A DNA stretch of 64,000 bases, from positions 1 through 64,000 of the forward strand of contig NZ_JACLYU010000011.1 of the NCBI RefSeq assembly GCF_016899725.1, read 5' to 3'. Under the pieces are notes generated by a model. It made no database searches. It saw only the letters and a list, made by a program, of their open reading frames with translations, and was not told where the DNA came from. A program made the translations under genes and the position numbers. This document shows positions 36,681-45,685 of the stretch, piece after piece; the first letter of the stretch is position 1, and the number at the start of each line of letters is the position of its first letter. This DNA comes from Bifidobacterium pullorum subsp. saeculare. Its GTDB lineage: Bacteria; Actinomycetota; Actinomycetes; Actinomycetales; Bifidobacteriaceae.

Positions 36681-36715
36681 GAGCCCCGCCCCGCGGCGAG
36701 GCGGGACGGGGCTCC
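36681..36715 (-). terminator. GC-rich hairpin after ettA
   Basis: GAGCCCCG...CGGGGCTC arms with one mismatch form a strong stem between the ettA stop and tesB. No clear T-run follows, so termination is uncertain. Confidence 0.4.
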
Positions 36716-36740
36716 GGATGCGTCATGCGGCGCGGATGGG

Positions 36741-38420
36741 TCACACGCGCGTGAGCTTGCGGTGCAGGCGGTGCGGACGGGAGGCCTCCTCGCCCAGGCG
36801 GGCCACCTTGTTCTCCTGGTAGGCCTGGAAGTTGCCCTCGAACCAGTACCACTTGGCCGGGTTCTCGTCGTCGCCCTCCCACGCGAGGATATGCGTGGCC
36901 ACGCGGTCGAGGAACCAACGGTCGTGGGAGATGACCACGGCGCAGCCCGGGAACTGCAGCAGCGCGTTTTCCAGGCTCTCCAGGGTCTCCACGTCCAGGT
37001 CGTTCGTGGGCTCGTCGAGCAGCAGCAGGTTGCCGCCCTGCTTCAAGGTCAGGGCCAGGTTGAGGCGGTTGCGCTCGCCACCGGAGAGCACGCCCGTGAG
37101 CTTCTGCTGGTCGGAGCCCTTGAAGCCGAAGCTGGCCACGTAGGCGCGCGTCGGCACCTCCACGCCCGCGACCTCGATGTAGTCGAGGCCGCCGGAGACC
37201 GCCTCCCACAGGTTCTTGTTCGGGTCCAGGCCCTCGCGGTTCTGGTCCACGTAGCTGATCTTGACGGTGTCGCCGATCTTGAGCTCGCCGCTGGTGAGCG
37301 GCTCCAGGCCCACGATGGTCTTGAACAGCGTGGACTTGCCCACGCCGTTGGGGCCGATCACACCGACGATGCCGTTGCGCGGCAGCGTGAAGGACAGGTC
37401 GTCGATGAGCACGCGGTCGCCGAAGGCCTTGTGGATGTGGTTCGCTTCGAGCACCAGCGAACCCAGGCGCGGGCCGGCCGGGATCTGGATCTCGGAGAAG
37501 TCGAGCTTCTTGTTGTTGCGCGCCTCCTGCTCCATCTGGTCGTAACGCTCCAGACGGGCCTTGTTCTTGGCCTGGCGGGCCTTGGGCGAGGAGCGGACCC
37601 ACTCGAGCTCGTCCTTGAGGCGCTTGGCGAGCTTGGCGTCCTTGGCGCCCTGGATCTCCATGCGCTTGGCCTTGGTCTCCAGGTAGGTGGAGTAGTTGCC
37701 CTTGTACGGGTACAGGTGGCCGCGGTCCACCTCGCAGATCCACTCCGCCACGTTGTCCATGAAGTAACGGTCGTGGGTGACGGCGATGACGGCGCCCTTG
37801 TACTGGTGCAGGAACTGCTCGAGCCACAGGATTGACTCGGCGTCCAGGTGGTTCGTGGGCTCGTCGAGCAGCAGCAGGTCCGGGGCTTCGAGCAGCAGCT
37901 TGCACAGGGCCACGCGGCGGCGCTCGCCGCCCGAGCACACCTTGACCGGGGTGTCCGGGTCCGGGCACTGCAGCGCGTCCATCGCCTGCTCGAGCTGGGA
38001 GTCGAGGTCCCAGCCGTTGGCGGCGTCGATCTCGTTCTGCAGCTTGCCCATCTCCTCCATCAGGGCGTCGAAGTCGGCGTCCGGATTCGCCATCTCCTCG
38101 CCGATCTGGTTGAAGCGGGCGACCTTCTCGGCGATCTCGCCGAAGGCCATCTTGATGTTCTCGCCCACGGTCTTCGTGTCGTCCAGCGGCGGCTCCTGCT
38201 GGAGGATGCCCACCGTGTAGCCGGGGGTGAGCGTGGCCTCGCCGTTGCTCACGGTCTCGAGGCCGGCCATGATCTTCAGCAGCGTGGACTTGCCCATGCC
38301 GTTGGGACCCACGACGCCGATCTTGGCGCCGGGCAGGAAGCTCAGGGTCACGTCGTCGAGGATCACGCGGTCGCCGAAGGCTTTGCGCGCCTTGATCATC
38401 TGGAATACGAATTCAGCCAA
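36741..38420 (-). CDS. ettA: ABC-F translation factor EttA
   Basis: 559 aa with two ABC domains: Walker A GPNGMGKSTLLK and GPNGVGKSTLFK, signatures CSGGERRRVAL and LSGGERNRLNL, and both Walker B followed by DEPTNHLD or DEPTNDLD. The linker between them holds RMEIQGAKDAKLAKRLKDEL. There are no membrane segments. EttA binds the ribosome E site and gates the first elongation steps according to ATP/ADP. Confidence 0.95.
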   Translation of the reverse strand: MAEFVFQMIKARKAFGDRVILDDVTLSFLPGAKIGVVGPNGMGKSTLLKIMAGLETVSNGEATLTPGYTVGILQQEPPLDDTKTVGENIKMAFGEIAEKVARFNQIGEEMANPDADFDALMEEMGKLQNEIDAANGWDLDSQLEQAMDALQCPDPDTPVKVCSGGERRRVALCKLLLEAPDLLLLDEPTNHLDAESILWLEQFLHQYKGAVIAVTHDRYFMDNVAEWICEVDRGHLYPYKGNYSTYLETKAKRMEIQGAKDAKLAKRLKDELEWVRSSPKARQAKNKARLERYDQMEQEARNNKKLDFSEIQIPAGPRLGSLVLEANHIHKAFGDRVLIDDLSFTLPRNGIVGVIGPNGVGKSTLFKTIVGLEPLTSGELKIGDTVKISYVDQNREGLDPNKNLWEAVSGGLDYIEVAGVEVPTRAYVASFGFKGSDQQKLTGVLSGGERNRLNLALTLKQGGNLLLLDEPTNDLDVETLESLENALLQFPGCAVVISHDRWFLDRVATHILAWEGDDENPAKWYWFEGNFQAYQENKVARLGEEASRPHRLHRKLTRV

Positions 38421-38594
38421 TTGGGTTCCGTTCTCTTGGAAAACATAGGGAATCGGTCAAACATCCCCATTATTCCACAAGGGGTGCCGCCCGGGCCGTG
38501 GCGGCCGCGGCGGGGGAGGGGAGGAGCCTTGTCGGGGGAGCTGCTTTGTATGTGGGGTGACTTCGCCGAGGAGAGGAAAGGACCACACCGCCAT

Positions 38595-39257
38595 ATGAAC
38601 CACATCGTGCCGCGACTGTTGTTCTTCGTGCTGGGCACCGGCATCAACTCGATGGGCATCTCGCTGATCACGCTCGGCAGCCTCGGCACCTCGCCGATCT
38701 CCAGCACGCCGTATGTGGCGAGCCTGGCCTTCCCCGCGCTGAGCTTCGGCATGACGACGTTCATCTGGAACGTGCTGTTCATCCTTATCCAGGTGGCGCT
38801 GCTGCGGCGGCGCTTCAAGCCCTCGCAGTTCCTCCAGGTGGCCGCCAACCTGCTGTTCAGTGCGATGATCGACGTGAGCATGGCCCTGTTCGGCTTCCTG
38901 CATCCCACGGCCCTGTGGCAGCAGCTGCTGTGCGTGGTGGCCGGATGCGTGGTGCTGGCGCTCGGCATCGTCATCGAGGTGGCGCCGAACGTCATCGTGG
39001 TGCCCGGCGAGGGCGTCGTGCGGGCGCTCGCCATCGTGACCGGCGTGCGCTACGGCACCGTCAAGGCCGTGTTCGACGTGTCGCTCATCGTCATTGCCGT
39101 GGTGCTGTCACTCGTGTGTTTCCACGGGCTGCGCGGCGTGGGCGTGGGCACCATCGTCTCCGCGCTGCTGGTCGGACCGGTCATCAACGTCATCAACCGC
39201 GTCTTCCGGTTCCCGGACCGCATCCGCGCGCTGGCGCTGGCCCACGACGCCCGCTGA
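38595..39257 (+). CDS. YczE/YitT-like membrane protein
   Basis: 220 aa with five hydrophobic segments. It has the family features GTGINSMGISLITLGSLGTSPISSTPY and VVPGEGVVRALA. It starts at the ATG after GAGGAAAGGAC, although the frame is open far upstream. The substrate is unknown. Its 3' end overlaps the convergent AlbA/Schlafen-like gene by 65 bp. Confidence 0.82.
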   Translation: MNHIVPRLLFFVLGTGINSMGISLITLGSLGTSPISSTPYVASLAFPALSFGMTTFIWNVLFILIQVALLRRRFKPSQFLQVAANLLFSAMIDVSMALFGFLHPTALWQQLLCVVAGCVVLALGIVIEVAPNVIVVPGEGVVRALAIVTGVRYGTVKAVFDVSLIVIAVVLSLVCFHGLRGVGVGTIVSALLVGPVINVINRVFRFPDRIRALALAHDAR

Positions 39258-40566
39258 GGTCGTCGGCGGTGGCGTCGGCGTGGGCCGTGAAGTTGCGGCC
39301 GGGGATGACGATGCGGAACCGGTCGAGGCTGTTGTCGATGTGCACCGGTTCGCGCAGCTCGCGGCGCAGGGCGGCGCCGATGCGCATATAGCCGGTGCCG
39401 TCGTTGCCGAGCACGGTGCCGCACCCCGGGCAGGGCGTGGATTGCAGCAGCGCGACCAGGAACGCGTTGCGCGCCGAGGTCAGCGCCTCCCGCGTCAGCC
39501 GCTTCTTCGACACCGCGCCGTACAGGCCGCCGGGATTCGTCACCTCGATGCGGTCGGTGAACACCTCGACGATGACCGGCGTGCCCAGCGCGTCCTGCGA
39601 GTAATCGCGGTGCACCAGCGCGTTCGCGATCACCTCCCGCAGCACCAGTCGCGGATACGCCGGATGCCCGTCCTCGGCGCCGGAGCCATCCTCCGCTGTG
39701 GGGTCGGGGTCACGGGCGGTCAGCTCGGCCAAGGCATCCACTGCGTCGGCGATCATCGTGGGGATCGGTCCGGTGATGGTGCGCGAGGCGACCAGGCGCG
39801 CCTCGCCCGCCAGCACCTCGTCGCGCGAGGTGCCCGGGTATACGGCGATGGTGACGTTGAGCCGCGGGAAGAACTTCTGCGGGTAGTGCCCCAACGCCAT
39901 CAGGCCCGCCAGCGTCGGCCGCTGGCAGCCGTCGTCGGCAGGCCTGATCACGCGTAGGTCCAGCAGCATATCCGTATCGTCGCGGTGCGCGAACACGTGC
40001 GGATGCTGGGTGCGTTCGCATTCCAGCAGCGCGCGCAAGGCGGCCGGGTCGAGGTCATCGGTGGTGGCCTCCTCCACAATCGCGATGTCATGTTCCGGCT
40101 GGCGCTGCTCCTCCAACAGGCGAGCCACCTCGTACTCGGTCATCTTCCGGTCGCCGTCGCCGGTACGGATATACGATCCGCCGTGGGGGCCCACGGCTGT
40201 GATATAGCAGGGTTTCTCCCGCGGCAGCATCTCGTCGATCACCGCGAACACCAGGTTGGCGCCCTCGAACGGGCAGGTCACGATCACCGGGCGCACCGGC
40301 GGCGTGAGCTTCTCGCACACCTGGCTCAGGGATTCCTGCATCGCGCGGGCGTCGAAGCCCTCCACCGGTGTGAACCCCGCCTTCTCGCTCAACCCTAGGA
40401 TCACATAGCCGCCATTGCCGTTCGAGAACGCGGACAGCGTCTCCGCCATCGTGGTGCTGATATGCCGGCGGCACTCCTTGACCTCGCACTGCTGGGTGTC
40501 GTTGCCGATGATGCGCATCAGGCGGATGAGTCGGGTCATCCGGGCCGTGTAGTCGCCGTTGTCCAT
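39193..40566 (-). CDS. AlbA/Schlafen-domain ATP-binding protein
   Basis: 457 aa. The N-terminal AlbA_2 (Schlafen-like) domain has CEVKECRRHISTTMAETLSAFSNGNGGYVILGL. A C-terminal HATPase_c_4-like region has LREVIANALVHRDYS and NPGGLYG. Such proteins are called transcription regulators or putative nucleic-acid-acting ATPases. The C-terminus ends in a Gly/Pro/Arg-rich tail within the 65-bp overlap with the gene on the other strand. Confidence 0.85.
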   Translation of the reverse strand: MDNGDYTARMTRLIRLMRIIGNDTQQCEVKECRRHISTTMAETLSAFSNGNGGYVILGLSEKAGFTPVEGFDARAMQESLSQVCEKLTPPVRPVIVTCPFEGANLVFAVIDEMLPREKPCYITAVGPHGGSYIRTGDGDRKMTEYEVARLLEEQRQPEHDIAIVEEATTDDLDPAALRALLECERTQHPHVFAHRDDTDMLLDLRVIRPADDGCQRPTLAGLMALGHYPQKFFPRLNVTIAVYPGTSRDEVLAGEARLVASRTITGPIPTMIADAVDALAELTARDPDPTAEDGSGAEDGHPAYPRLVLREVIANALVHRDYSQDALGTPVIVEVFTDRIEVTNPGGLYGAVSKKRLTREALTSARNAFLVALLQSTPCPGCGTVLGNDGTGYMRIGAALRRELREPVHIDNSLDRFRIVIPGRNFTAHADATADDLSGRRGPAPARGCGPGTGRRG

Positions 40567-40707
40567 GCCGCCACCTCCGCCGTGTGATGCCTCCCATCAT
40601 ACGGCCGGCGGGACGGACCGCGGCGGCATGGGGCCGATGCCGCAGCCTGGTCGTCGGGCGGCCCGCGCAGGCGGCACCCGACGCACCCGACGCACCAGAC
40701 GCGCCGG

Positions 40708-41490
40708 TCATGGCTCCGGCTCCGTGCGCGACAGCTTCGCCCACACATCCTCCACGCCGTGTATGCGCTCGTAGTCGCGCGCCGGCGCGGCGTCCACCCA
40801 TGCGCCGGTGTCCCGTCCGAACAGGAACCGCACCAGGTCCGCGTACTGCGGCCGGCGCTGGCCGAGCATCCGGCAGAAGCGCATGTGGGCGCGGTCGGCG
40901 TCCTCGCGGCGCGAGAGGTGCAACGGCGTGCCGATCACCTTCCACACGCCCCGGGCCTCGGCGATGCGCCCCACCAGCGTGCCACGCTTCGTGCCGTCGC
41001 AGCGGGAGGCGAGCTCGCGGGCGTGCACCGCGTACACGTCGCCGCCGGCGCGGTCCTCCAGCCAGATGCGGCCACTGACCGCGTTCGCATCGATGATGCG
41101 GTACCACGAGGCGCGGTTCGTGGCCGACACCTCGCGCAGGTCCGTGTACTCGCGCCGTCCGATGCAGTTGAGCTTGCGGCGCAGGTATCTCGAGGCGATG
41201 TCGAAGGGCGTCTGGCCGCAGATGTCCAGTTCGCAGTCGAACGTGAACCAATCCTCGAAGGCGCGTTGCATCATCGCATCGAAATCCTTGTCCGGCTTGC
41301 GGTTCGGCTCCAGATCGACCTGGGCCAGGAAGTCGCGGCGGGCGTCCCCGTACAGCGACAGGTCCACGCGTTTGAACAGCTCGGCGATGGCATGCGGCTG
41401 GATCATCGTCGGTTCGCAGGGTGTCCCTCCGGCGCCGTCATGCTTGTCCGGCCTGCGGTCGATGGTGTCGTCGATCACGGTCATGGTCAT
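40708..41490 (-). CDS. Unknown 260-aa protein
   Basis: The start is ATG after AGGAGGGCACAAG; a longer frame exists upstream but crosses the DnaA-box-like region. The centre has KDFDAMMQRAFEDWFTFDCEL, RASWYRIIDANAVSGRIWLEDR and GTLVGRIAEARGVWKVIGTPLHL, a soluble mixed alpha/beta protein. No family is recognised and no signal peptide or membrane segment is seen. It is divergent from the pentapeptide gene. Confidence 0.7.
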   Translation of the reverse strand: MTMTVIDDTIDRRPDKHDGAGGTPCEPTMIQPHAIAELFKRVDLSLYGDARRDFLAQVDLEPNRKPDKDFDAMMQRAFEDWFTFDCELDICGQTPFDIASRYLRRKLNCIGRREYTDLREVSATNRASWYRIIDANAVSGRIWLEDRAGGDVYAVHARELASRCDGTKRGTLVGRIAEARGVWKVIGTPLHLSRREDADRAHMRFCRMLGQRRPQYADLVRFLFGRDTGAWVDAAPARDYERIHGVEDVWAKLSRTEPEP

Positions 41491-41605
41491 CTTGTGCCCT
41501 CCTGTCTCCCGGTCTCGGCCGGGATGCCCAGGCGACGTCGTTGCCGCCTGTGCCCGCCACGATAGGAGGGGCGGGAGGGCGGCGACAACCGCCATCCCCC
41601 CGGAC

Positions 41606-41686
41606 GGTGGATAAGTGGACGGAGCGGCGTGTCGGGGTCTTCGGGCCGGTGGATAACCAGACCGTGTCGCGCAGGATTGTGGATAA
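41606..41686. promoter_or_regulatory. Cluster of three DnaA-box-like GTGGATAA sites
   Basis: GGTGGATAA at 41606-41614 and 41648-41656, and TTGTGGATAA at 41677-41686; the last is the complement of the consensus box TTATCCACAA. TGTGGACGG variants follow downstream. It lies in the divergent intergenic region and is not next to dnaA or dnaN, so it is not the normal oriC. Confidence 0.5.
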
Positions 41687-41774
41687 CCCGGCGCGGCACG
41701 GCGGAACATTCTGTGGACGGCCAGACCCCGGCCGGGCGTTGTGGACGGAGCGGGACCGTCCATATACTGGCGGC

Positions 41775-42464
41775 ATGGATGCGACGACTAAACCTCCGCG
41801 GGCGCCATCCGCGCGGCGGGGACGCGCCGCACGGATGGCCGAGGGGCGCGTGGGCGCGCTGGAGCCCGAGGGCACCTACGACGGGCTGCGGTTCTCCGGC
41901 GCCATGGCGGCAGACATCGGTGATGCGGCGGTCCCCGCTGTCATCGACTGCACATTGGCATCGTTCCTTGGCTGCGGATTGGACGCCATCGCCGCGGAGT
42001 CCCTGGTCCTCGACCGGGCCCGCCTGACGGGCACCGACCTCACCGGCTGCTCGCTGGCCGAGGTTTCGCTCGCCGGCGCCACGCTCGACGACGTGCGTGT
42101 GACGGCCAGCCGCCTCGGTGCCGCCACTGCCATCGACTCGGTGCTGCGCGTCGTGGAGTTCGACGGCTGCCGCATCGACTACCTCAATCTGCGCGGCGCG
42201 CAATGGCGCGACGTGACCTTCCGCGACTGCCGCATCGGCGTCTTCGACGCGGCCGACGCCCGCCTGACGCGGCTCGCCTTCCCCGGCACCGCGGTCGCCT
42301 CGCTGGACCTGCGCCACGCGCGCCTCCAGGACGTCGACCTGCGCGGGGCGAGGCTGCGGGGCATCGCCGGCGTCGAGCATCTGGCCGGGGCGACGATGGA
42401 CTTGGACCAGATCGCCGGCCTGGCCGCCGCCTTCGCCTCCAGCATCGGCATCCGATTGGAGTGA
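41775..42464 (+). CDS. Pentapeptide-repeat protein
   Basis: 229 aa. From about residue 75 the A(D/N)LxX-type fivefold pattern is seen: LDRARLTGTDLTGCSLAEVSLAGATLDDV, then LNLRGAQWRDVTFRDC and LDLRHARLQDVDLRGARL. This predicts a right-handed quadrilateral helix. The first 30 residues are basic and Pro/Arg-rich. Members include gyrase-protecting proteins, but many have no known function. It is soluble. Confidence 0.85.
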   Translation: MDATTKPPRAPSARRGRAARMAEGRVGALEPEGTYDGLRFSGAMAADIGDAAVPAVIDCTLASFLGCGLDAIAAESLVLDRARLTGTDLTGCSLAEVSLAGATLDDVRVTASRLGAATAIDSVLRVVEFDGCRIDYLNLRGAQWRDVTFRDCRIGVFDAADARLTRLAFPGTAVASLDLRHARLQDVDLRGARLRGIAGVEHLAGATMDLDQIAGLAAAFASSIGIRLE

Positions 42465-42483
42465 CGGTACCCGCGCCCGCCGG

Positions 42484-43287
42484 TCAGCCGGCCACGGAGC
42501 CGATGAGGTACTTCACCTCCGCGAAGAACTCGCGCACCATGTTGTTGACCAGCATGTCGGGCGGTGAACCCGCCGCGATGCCCTGCGCCTGGGGCAGTCC
42601 CTGGGCATGCGCGATCTGCAGCGCGCGGAAGACATGGAAATCATTGGTGACCACGCCCACCGACGGCGTGCCGTCGCCGCCGGCCTTGGCCTCGGCCTCC
42701 TCGATGAGCCTGCGGCTGAAGCGGATGTTCTCCTGGGTGGTCGTGGACTTGCGCTCCTCGAGGATGCGTTCGCCGGCGATGCCATGGTCCCGCAGATACT
42801 CCGCCATCCCCTGCGCCTCGGGGAACGGCTCGTTGGGGCCCTTGCCGCCGGAGACGATGCAGATGGTGCGCGGGTTGGCGTTCAGATAGTCGATGGCCTC
42901 GTCCAGACGGTACCGGAGCACCCGGCTGGGGCCGCTGGCGCGCACCTGCGCCCCGAGCACCACCACATAGTCCAGCCCTGGTTGCGTGGTGGTGGTCATG
43001 GCGCCGATGATACGGGCCTCGACCGCGCCGAAGCATGCCAGCGCCAGCACGAGCACCGCGACGATCGCGCGGCGTGCCAGTGTGGGCATCAGCGACCACC
43101 AGCGCAACGGAAAGCTCAGCCCCAACAGCACGAGCAGCAGCGCGAACACCAGCCACACCACCCAGAACCCGGTTCCCGAATGCGTGCCCAGCACCGCGAC
43201 GGCATATGCCGCGCACGCCGCCGCAAGCACGAAGCATACGGCGGCGAGGACACGGCTGACCACAGGCGACATGGCCGGTCCGCTCAC
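42484..43287 (-). CDS. YdcF/ElyC-like DUF218 membrane protein
   Basis: 267 aa. Three hydrophobic segments lie at about residues 12-30, 40-60 and 75-92, then a DUF218 domain: DYVVVLGAQVRASGPSRVLRYRLDEAI, IVSGGKGPNEPFPEAQGMAEYL and VVTNDFHVFRALQIA. The domain faces one side of the membrane and is linked in other bacteria to envelope or vancomycin-sensitivity functions. The GTG start overlaps the metY stop (GTGA); an ATG five codons in is an alternative. Confidence 0.85.
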   Translation of the reverse strand: MSGPAMSPVVSRVLAAVCFVLAAACAAYAVAVLGTHSGTGFWVVWLVFALLLVLLGLSFPLRWWSLMPTLARRAIVAVLVLALACFGAVEARIIGAMTTTTQPGLDYVVVLGAQVRASGPSRVLRYRLDEAIDYLNANPRTICIVSGGKGPNEPFPEAQGMAEYLRDHGIAGERILEERKSTTTQENIRFSRRLIEEAEAKAGGDGTPSVGVVTNDFHVFRALQIAHAQGLPQAQGIAAGSPPDMLVNNMVREFFAEVKYLIGSVAG

Positions 43288-44567
43288 TGGACCGCGGCGA
43301 GCGCTTGGTCCAGGTCGGCGATGATGTCGTCGGCATTTTCGATGCCGCAGCTCAGGCGCACCAGGTCGATGCCCACACCGGCCTCCTCGAGCTGCTCCTC
43401 GGTGAGCTGGCGGTGCGTGGTGCCGGCTGGGTACAGCGTGCAGCTGCGGGCGTCGGCCACGTGCGTGGCGATCGACACCATCTTGAGATGGTCGAGGAAG
43501 GAGGAGACCTTCTCACGGCCGCCGGGCACGCCGAAGGAGATGACGCCGCAGGTGCCGTTCGGCATGTACTTCTGCGCCAGGGCATGGTACCGGTCGCCGG
43601 GCAAGCCGGGGAAATGCACCCAGCTGACGCGCGGGTCGGCAGCGAGGAACTCGGCCACCTTCTGTGCGTTGGCGCAGTGGCGCTCCATGCGCACGGCCAG
43701 CGACTCCAGGTGCATGCCCATGATCCAGGAGCTGATCGGCGAGGGCGTGGAGCCGAAGTCGCGCATGAGCTGCGCGGTGGCCTTGGTGATGTAGGCGGCC
43801 GGGCCGAAGTCCTTCGCGTAGGTGACGCCATGGTAGGAGTCGTCCGGGGTGGTCATGCCCGGGAACTTGTCCGCGTGGGCCATCCAGTCGAACTTGCCGG
43901 AGTCCACGATCGCGCCGCCCACGCAGGAGCCGTGGCCGTCCATGTACTTGGTGGTGGCGTGAGTGACGATGTCCGCGCCGAACTCGAACGGGCGGCAGTT
44001 GACCGGCGTGGGGAAGGTGTTGTCCACGATCAGCGGCACGCCGTGGCGGTGCGCGGCCGCGGCGAACTTCTCGAAGTCGAGCACGATGAGCGCCGGGTTG
44101 GCGATCGACTCGCCGAACACGACCTTGGTGTTCGGGCGGAACGCGGCCTCGAGCTCCTCCTCGGAGCAGTCGGGGCTGACGAACGTGGCCTCGATGCCCA
44201 TCTTGGCCATCGTCACGTTGATGAGGTTGAACGTGCCGCCGTAGATCGCGGAGGAGGCGACGATGTGGTCGCCGGCGTTGCAGATGTTGAACAGGGCGAA
44301 GAAGTTCGCCGCCTGGCCGGAGCTCGTGAGCATCGCGGCGGCGCCGCCCTCCAGTTCGCAGATCTTCGCGGCGACCGTGTCGTTCGTCGGGTTTTGCAGG
44401 CGCGAGTAGAAGTAGCCGGACTCCGACAGATCGAACAGCCGGCTCATCTGCTCGCTGGACGTGTACTTGAACGTGGTGGCCTGGACGATCGGTGGGGTGC
44501 GCGGCTCGCCGTTGCCCGGCTGATAGCCGTCCTGCACGCAGATGGTGTCGATCCGTTCGTCGCTCAT
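43284..44567 (-). CDS. metY: O-acetylhomoserine aminocarboxypropyltransferase / cysteine synthase
   Basis: 427 aa. The PLP-dependent Cys/Met metabolism fold has SSGQAANFFALFNICNAGDHIV, DNTFPTPVNCRPFEFGADIVTHATTKYMDGHG (PLP-binding Lys), and DARSCTLYPAGTTHRQL near the end. Length and motifs match MetY, which makes homocysteine from O-acetylhomoserine and sulfide. The start follows GGAAGGAGCACC. It is the first gene of a two-gene unit with the ydcF-like gene. Confidence 0.92.
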   Translation of the reverse strand: MSDERIDTICVQDGYQPGNGEPRTPPIVQATTFKYTSSEQMSRLFDLSESGYFYSRLQNPTNDTVAAKICELEGGAAAMLTSSGQAANFFALFNICNAGDHIVASSAIYGGTFNLINVTMAKMGIEATFVSPDCSEEELEAAFRPNTKVVFGESIANPALIVLDFEKFAAAAHRHGVPLIVDNTFPTPVNCRPFEFGADIVTHATTKYMDGHGSCVGGAIVDSGKFDWMAHADKFPGMTTPDDSYHGVTYAKDFGPAAYITKATAQLMRDFGSTPSPISSWIMGMHLESLAVRMERHCANAQKVAEFLAADPRVSWVHFPGLPGDRYHALAQKYMPNGTCGVISFGVPGGREKVSSFLDHLKMVSIATHVADARSCTLYPAGTTHRQLTEEQLEEAGVGIDLVRLSCGIENADDIIADLDQALAAVQ

Positions 44568-44731
44568 GCGGTGCTCCTTCCGTGGTCGGATGCGTTGTGT
44601 CACCACCACTGTACCCAGCGTGCGGCCGGCGGGTGGCGGCGTTCCGATGGACGGCGCGGCGCGGGACAGCGCTCCTGTCCTACCCCCGTTCCATCCCCTC
44701 GTCCGGCGGGTGGCGGCGGTATCATCATCCG

Positions 44732-45649
44732 GTGAACCAAGCAGAAGTGAAACAGACGCCGCAAGGCATCGCGGCGACCCTGGCCTCGGCCGTCGTCTAC
44801 GGCACGTTCCCGCTGTACTGGGCGGCGCTCGCCTCCGTGCCGTCGATGAACGTGATGCTGTACCGCATCCTCACCGCTGCCGTGGTGATGGCGCTGTTCA
44901 TGCTCGCCACCCGCCGTTGGAGGCCGCTCGTCGACCACGTGCGCGCGATGTGGCGCACGCCACGGGTGTTCTGGATGTCCGTGGCGGCGGCCGTGCTCGT
45001 CACCATCGACTGGGTCTGCTACATCTACCTGGTGTCCATCGGGCGCACCTCCGAGGCCAGCGCCGGCGGCTTCATCATGCCGCTTATCAGCATGTTCTTC
45101 GCGCTGGTGCTGCTCAAGGAACGGCCCGGCTTCCTCGGCGGACTGTCGATGGTCGTGGCGCTGGCCGGCTGCGTACTGTACTGCGTGCAGACGCGCGCCG
45201 TCCCCGGCATCGCGCTCATCATGGTGCTCAGCTATTCCGGCTACTGCCTGCTCAAGCGCTTCGTGCCGCTGGGAGCGTTCGAATCGCTGACCTTCGAGAC
45301 CGGTGTGCTCGCGCCGTTCGCGCTGGTGGCGCTGGCCGTGCAGCCGCGCATGGGCGTGCCGGCCGGCTCCCCGTGGTGGGTGTGGGCGTTGCTGGCCGGC
45401 TGCGGCGTGCTCACGGCGATTCCGTTGGTGCTGACGTCGTTCGCGGTCAAGCACGCGACCTTCCTGCTGGTGAGCTTCACCCAGTTCATCACCCCCACGA
45501 TCCAGCTGATCCTGGGCATCGTGGTGTTGGGGGAGCGGGTGCCGCCCGAGCGCTTCCTCTCGTTCGGCGTGATCTGGGTCGCCTGCGCGATTTACTCGCT
45601 CGATCTGGTGCGCCAGGCCAGGGCCCTGCCGCGCGCTGGCAAGGAGTGA
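44732..45649 (+). CDS. rarD: EamA-family transporter RarD
   Basis: 305 aa with ten hydrophobic segments. The RarD pattern is GIAATLASAVVYGTFPLYWAALASVPSMNVMLYRIL and SASAGGFIMPL-like ASAGGFIMPLISMFFA, with SFTQFITPTIQLILGI near the end. The start is GTG, chosen because the family begins just before KQTPQGIAA. The substrate is unknown (drug/metabolite exporter superfamily). Confidence 0.88.
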   Translation: MNQAEVKQTPQGIAATLASAVVYGTFPLYWAALASVPSMNVMLYRILTAAVVMALFMLATRRWRPLVDHVRAMWRTPRVFWMSVAAAVLVTIDWVCYIYLVSIGRTSEASAGGFIMPLISMFFALVLLKERPGFLGGLSMVVALAGCVLYCVQTRAVPGIALIMVLSYSGYCLLKRFVPLGAFESLTFETGVLAPFALVALAVQPRMGVPAGSPWWVWALLAGCGVLTAIPLVLTSFAVKHATFLLVSFTQFITPTIQLILGIVVLGERVPPERFLSFGVIWVACAIYSLDLVRQARALPRAGKE

Positions 45650-45685
45650 GGCGAGCCGCCGTCGGGGAAGCGCACGTGGGGTGGA

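Noticed and set aside
41606..41686. Chromosomal origin oriC
   Set aside because: No dnaA, dnaN, rpmH or AT-rich unwinding region is present; only three boxes are seen.
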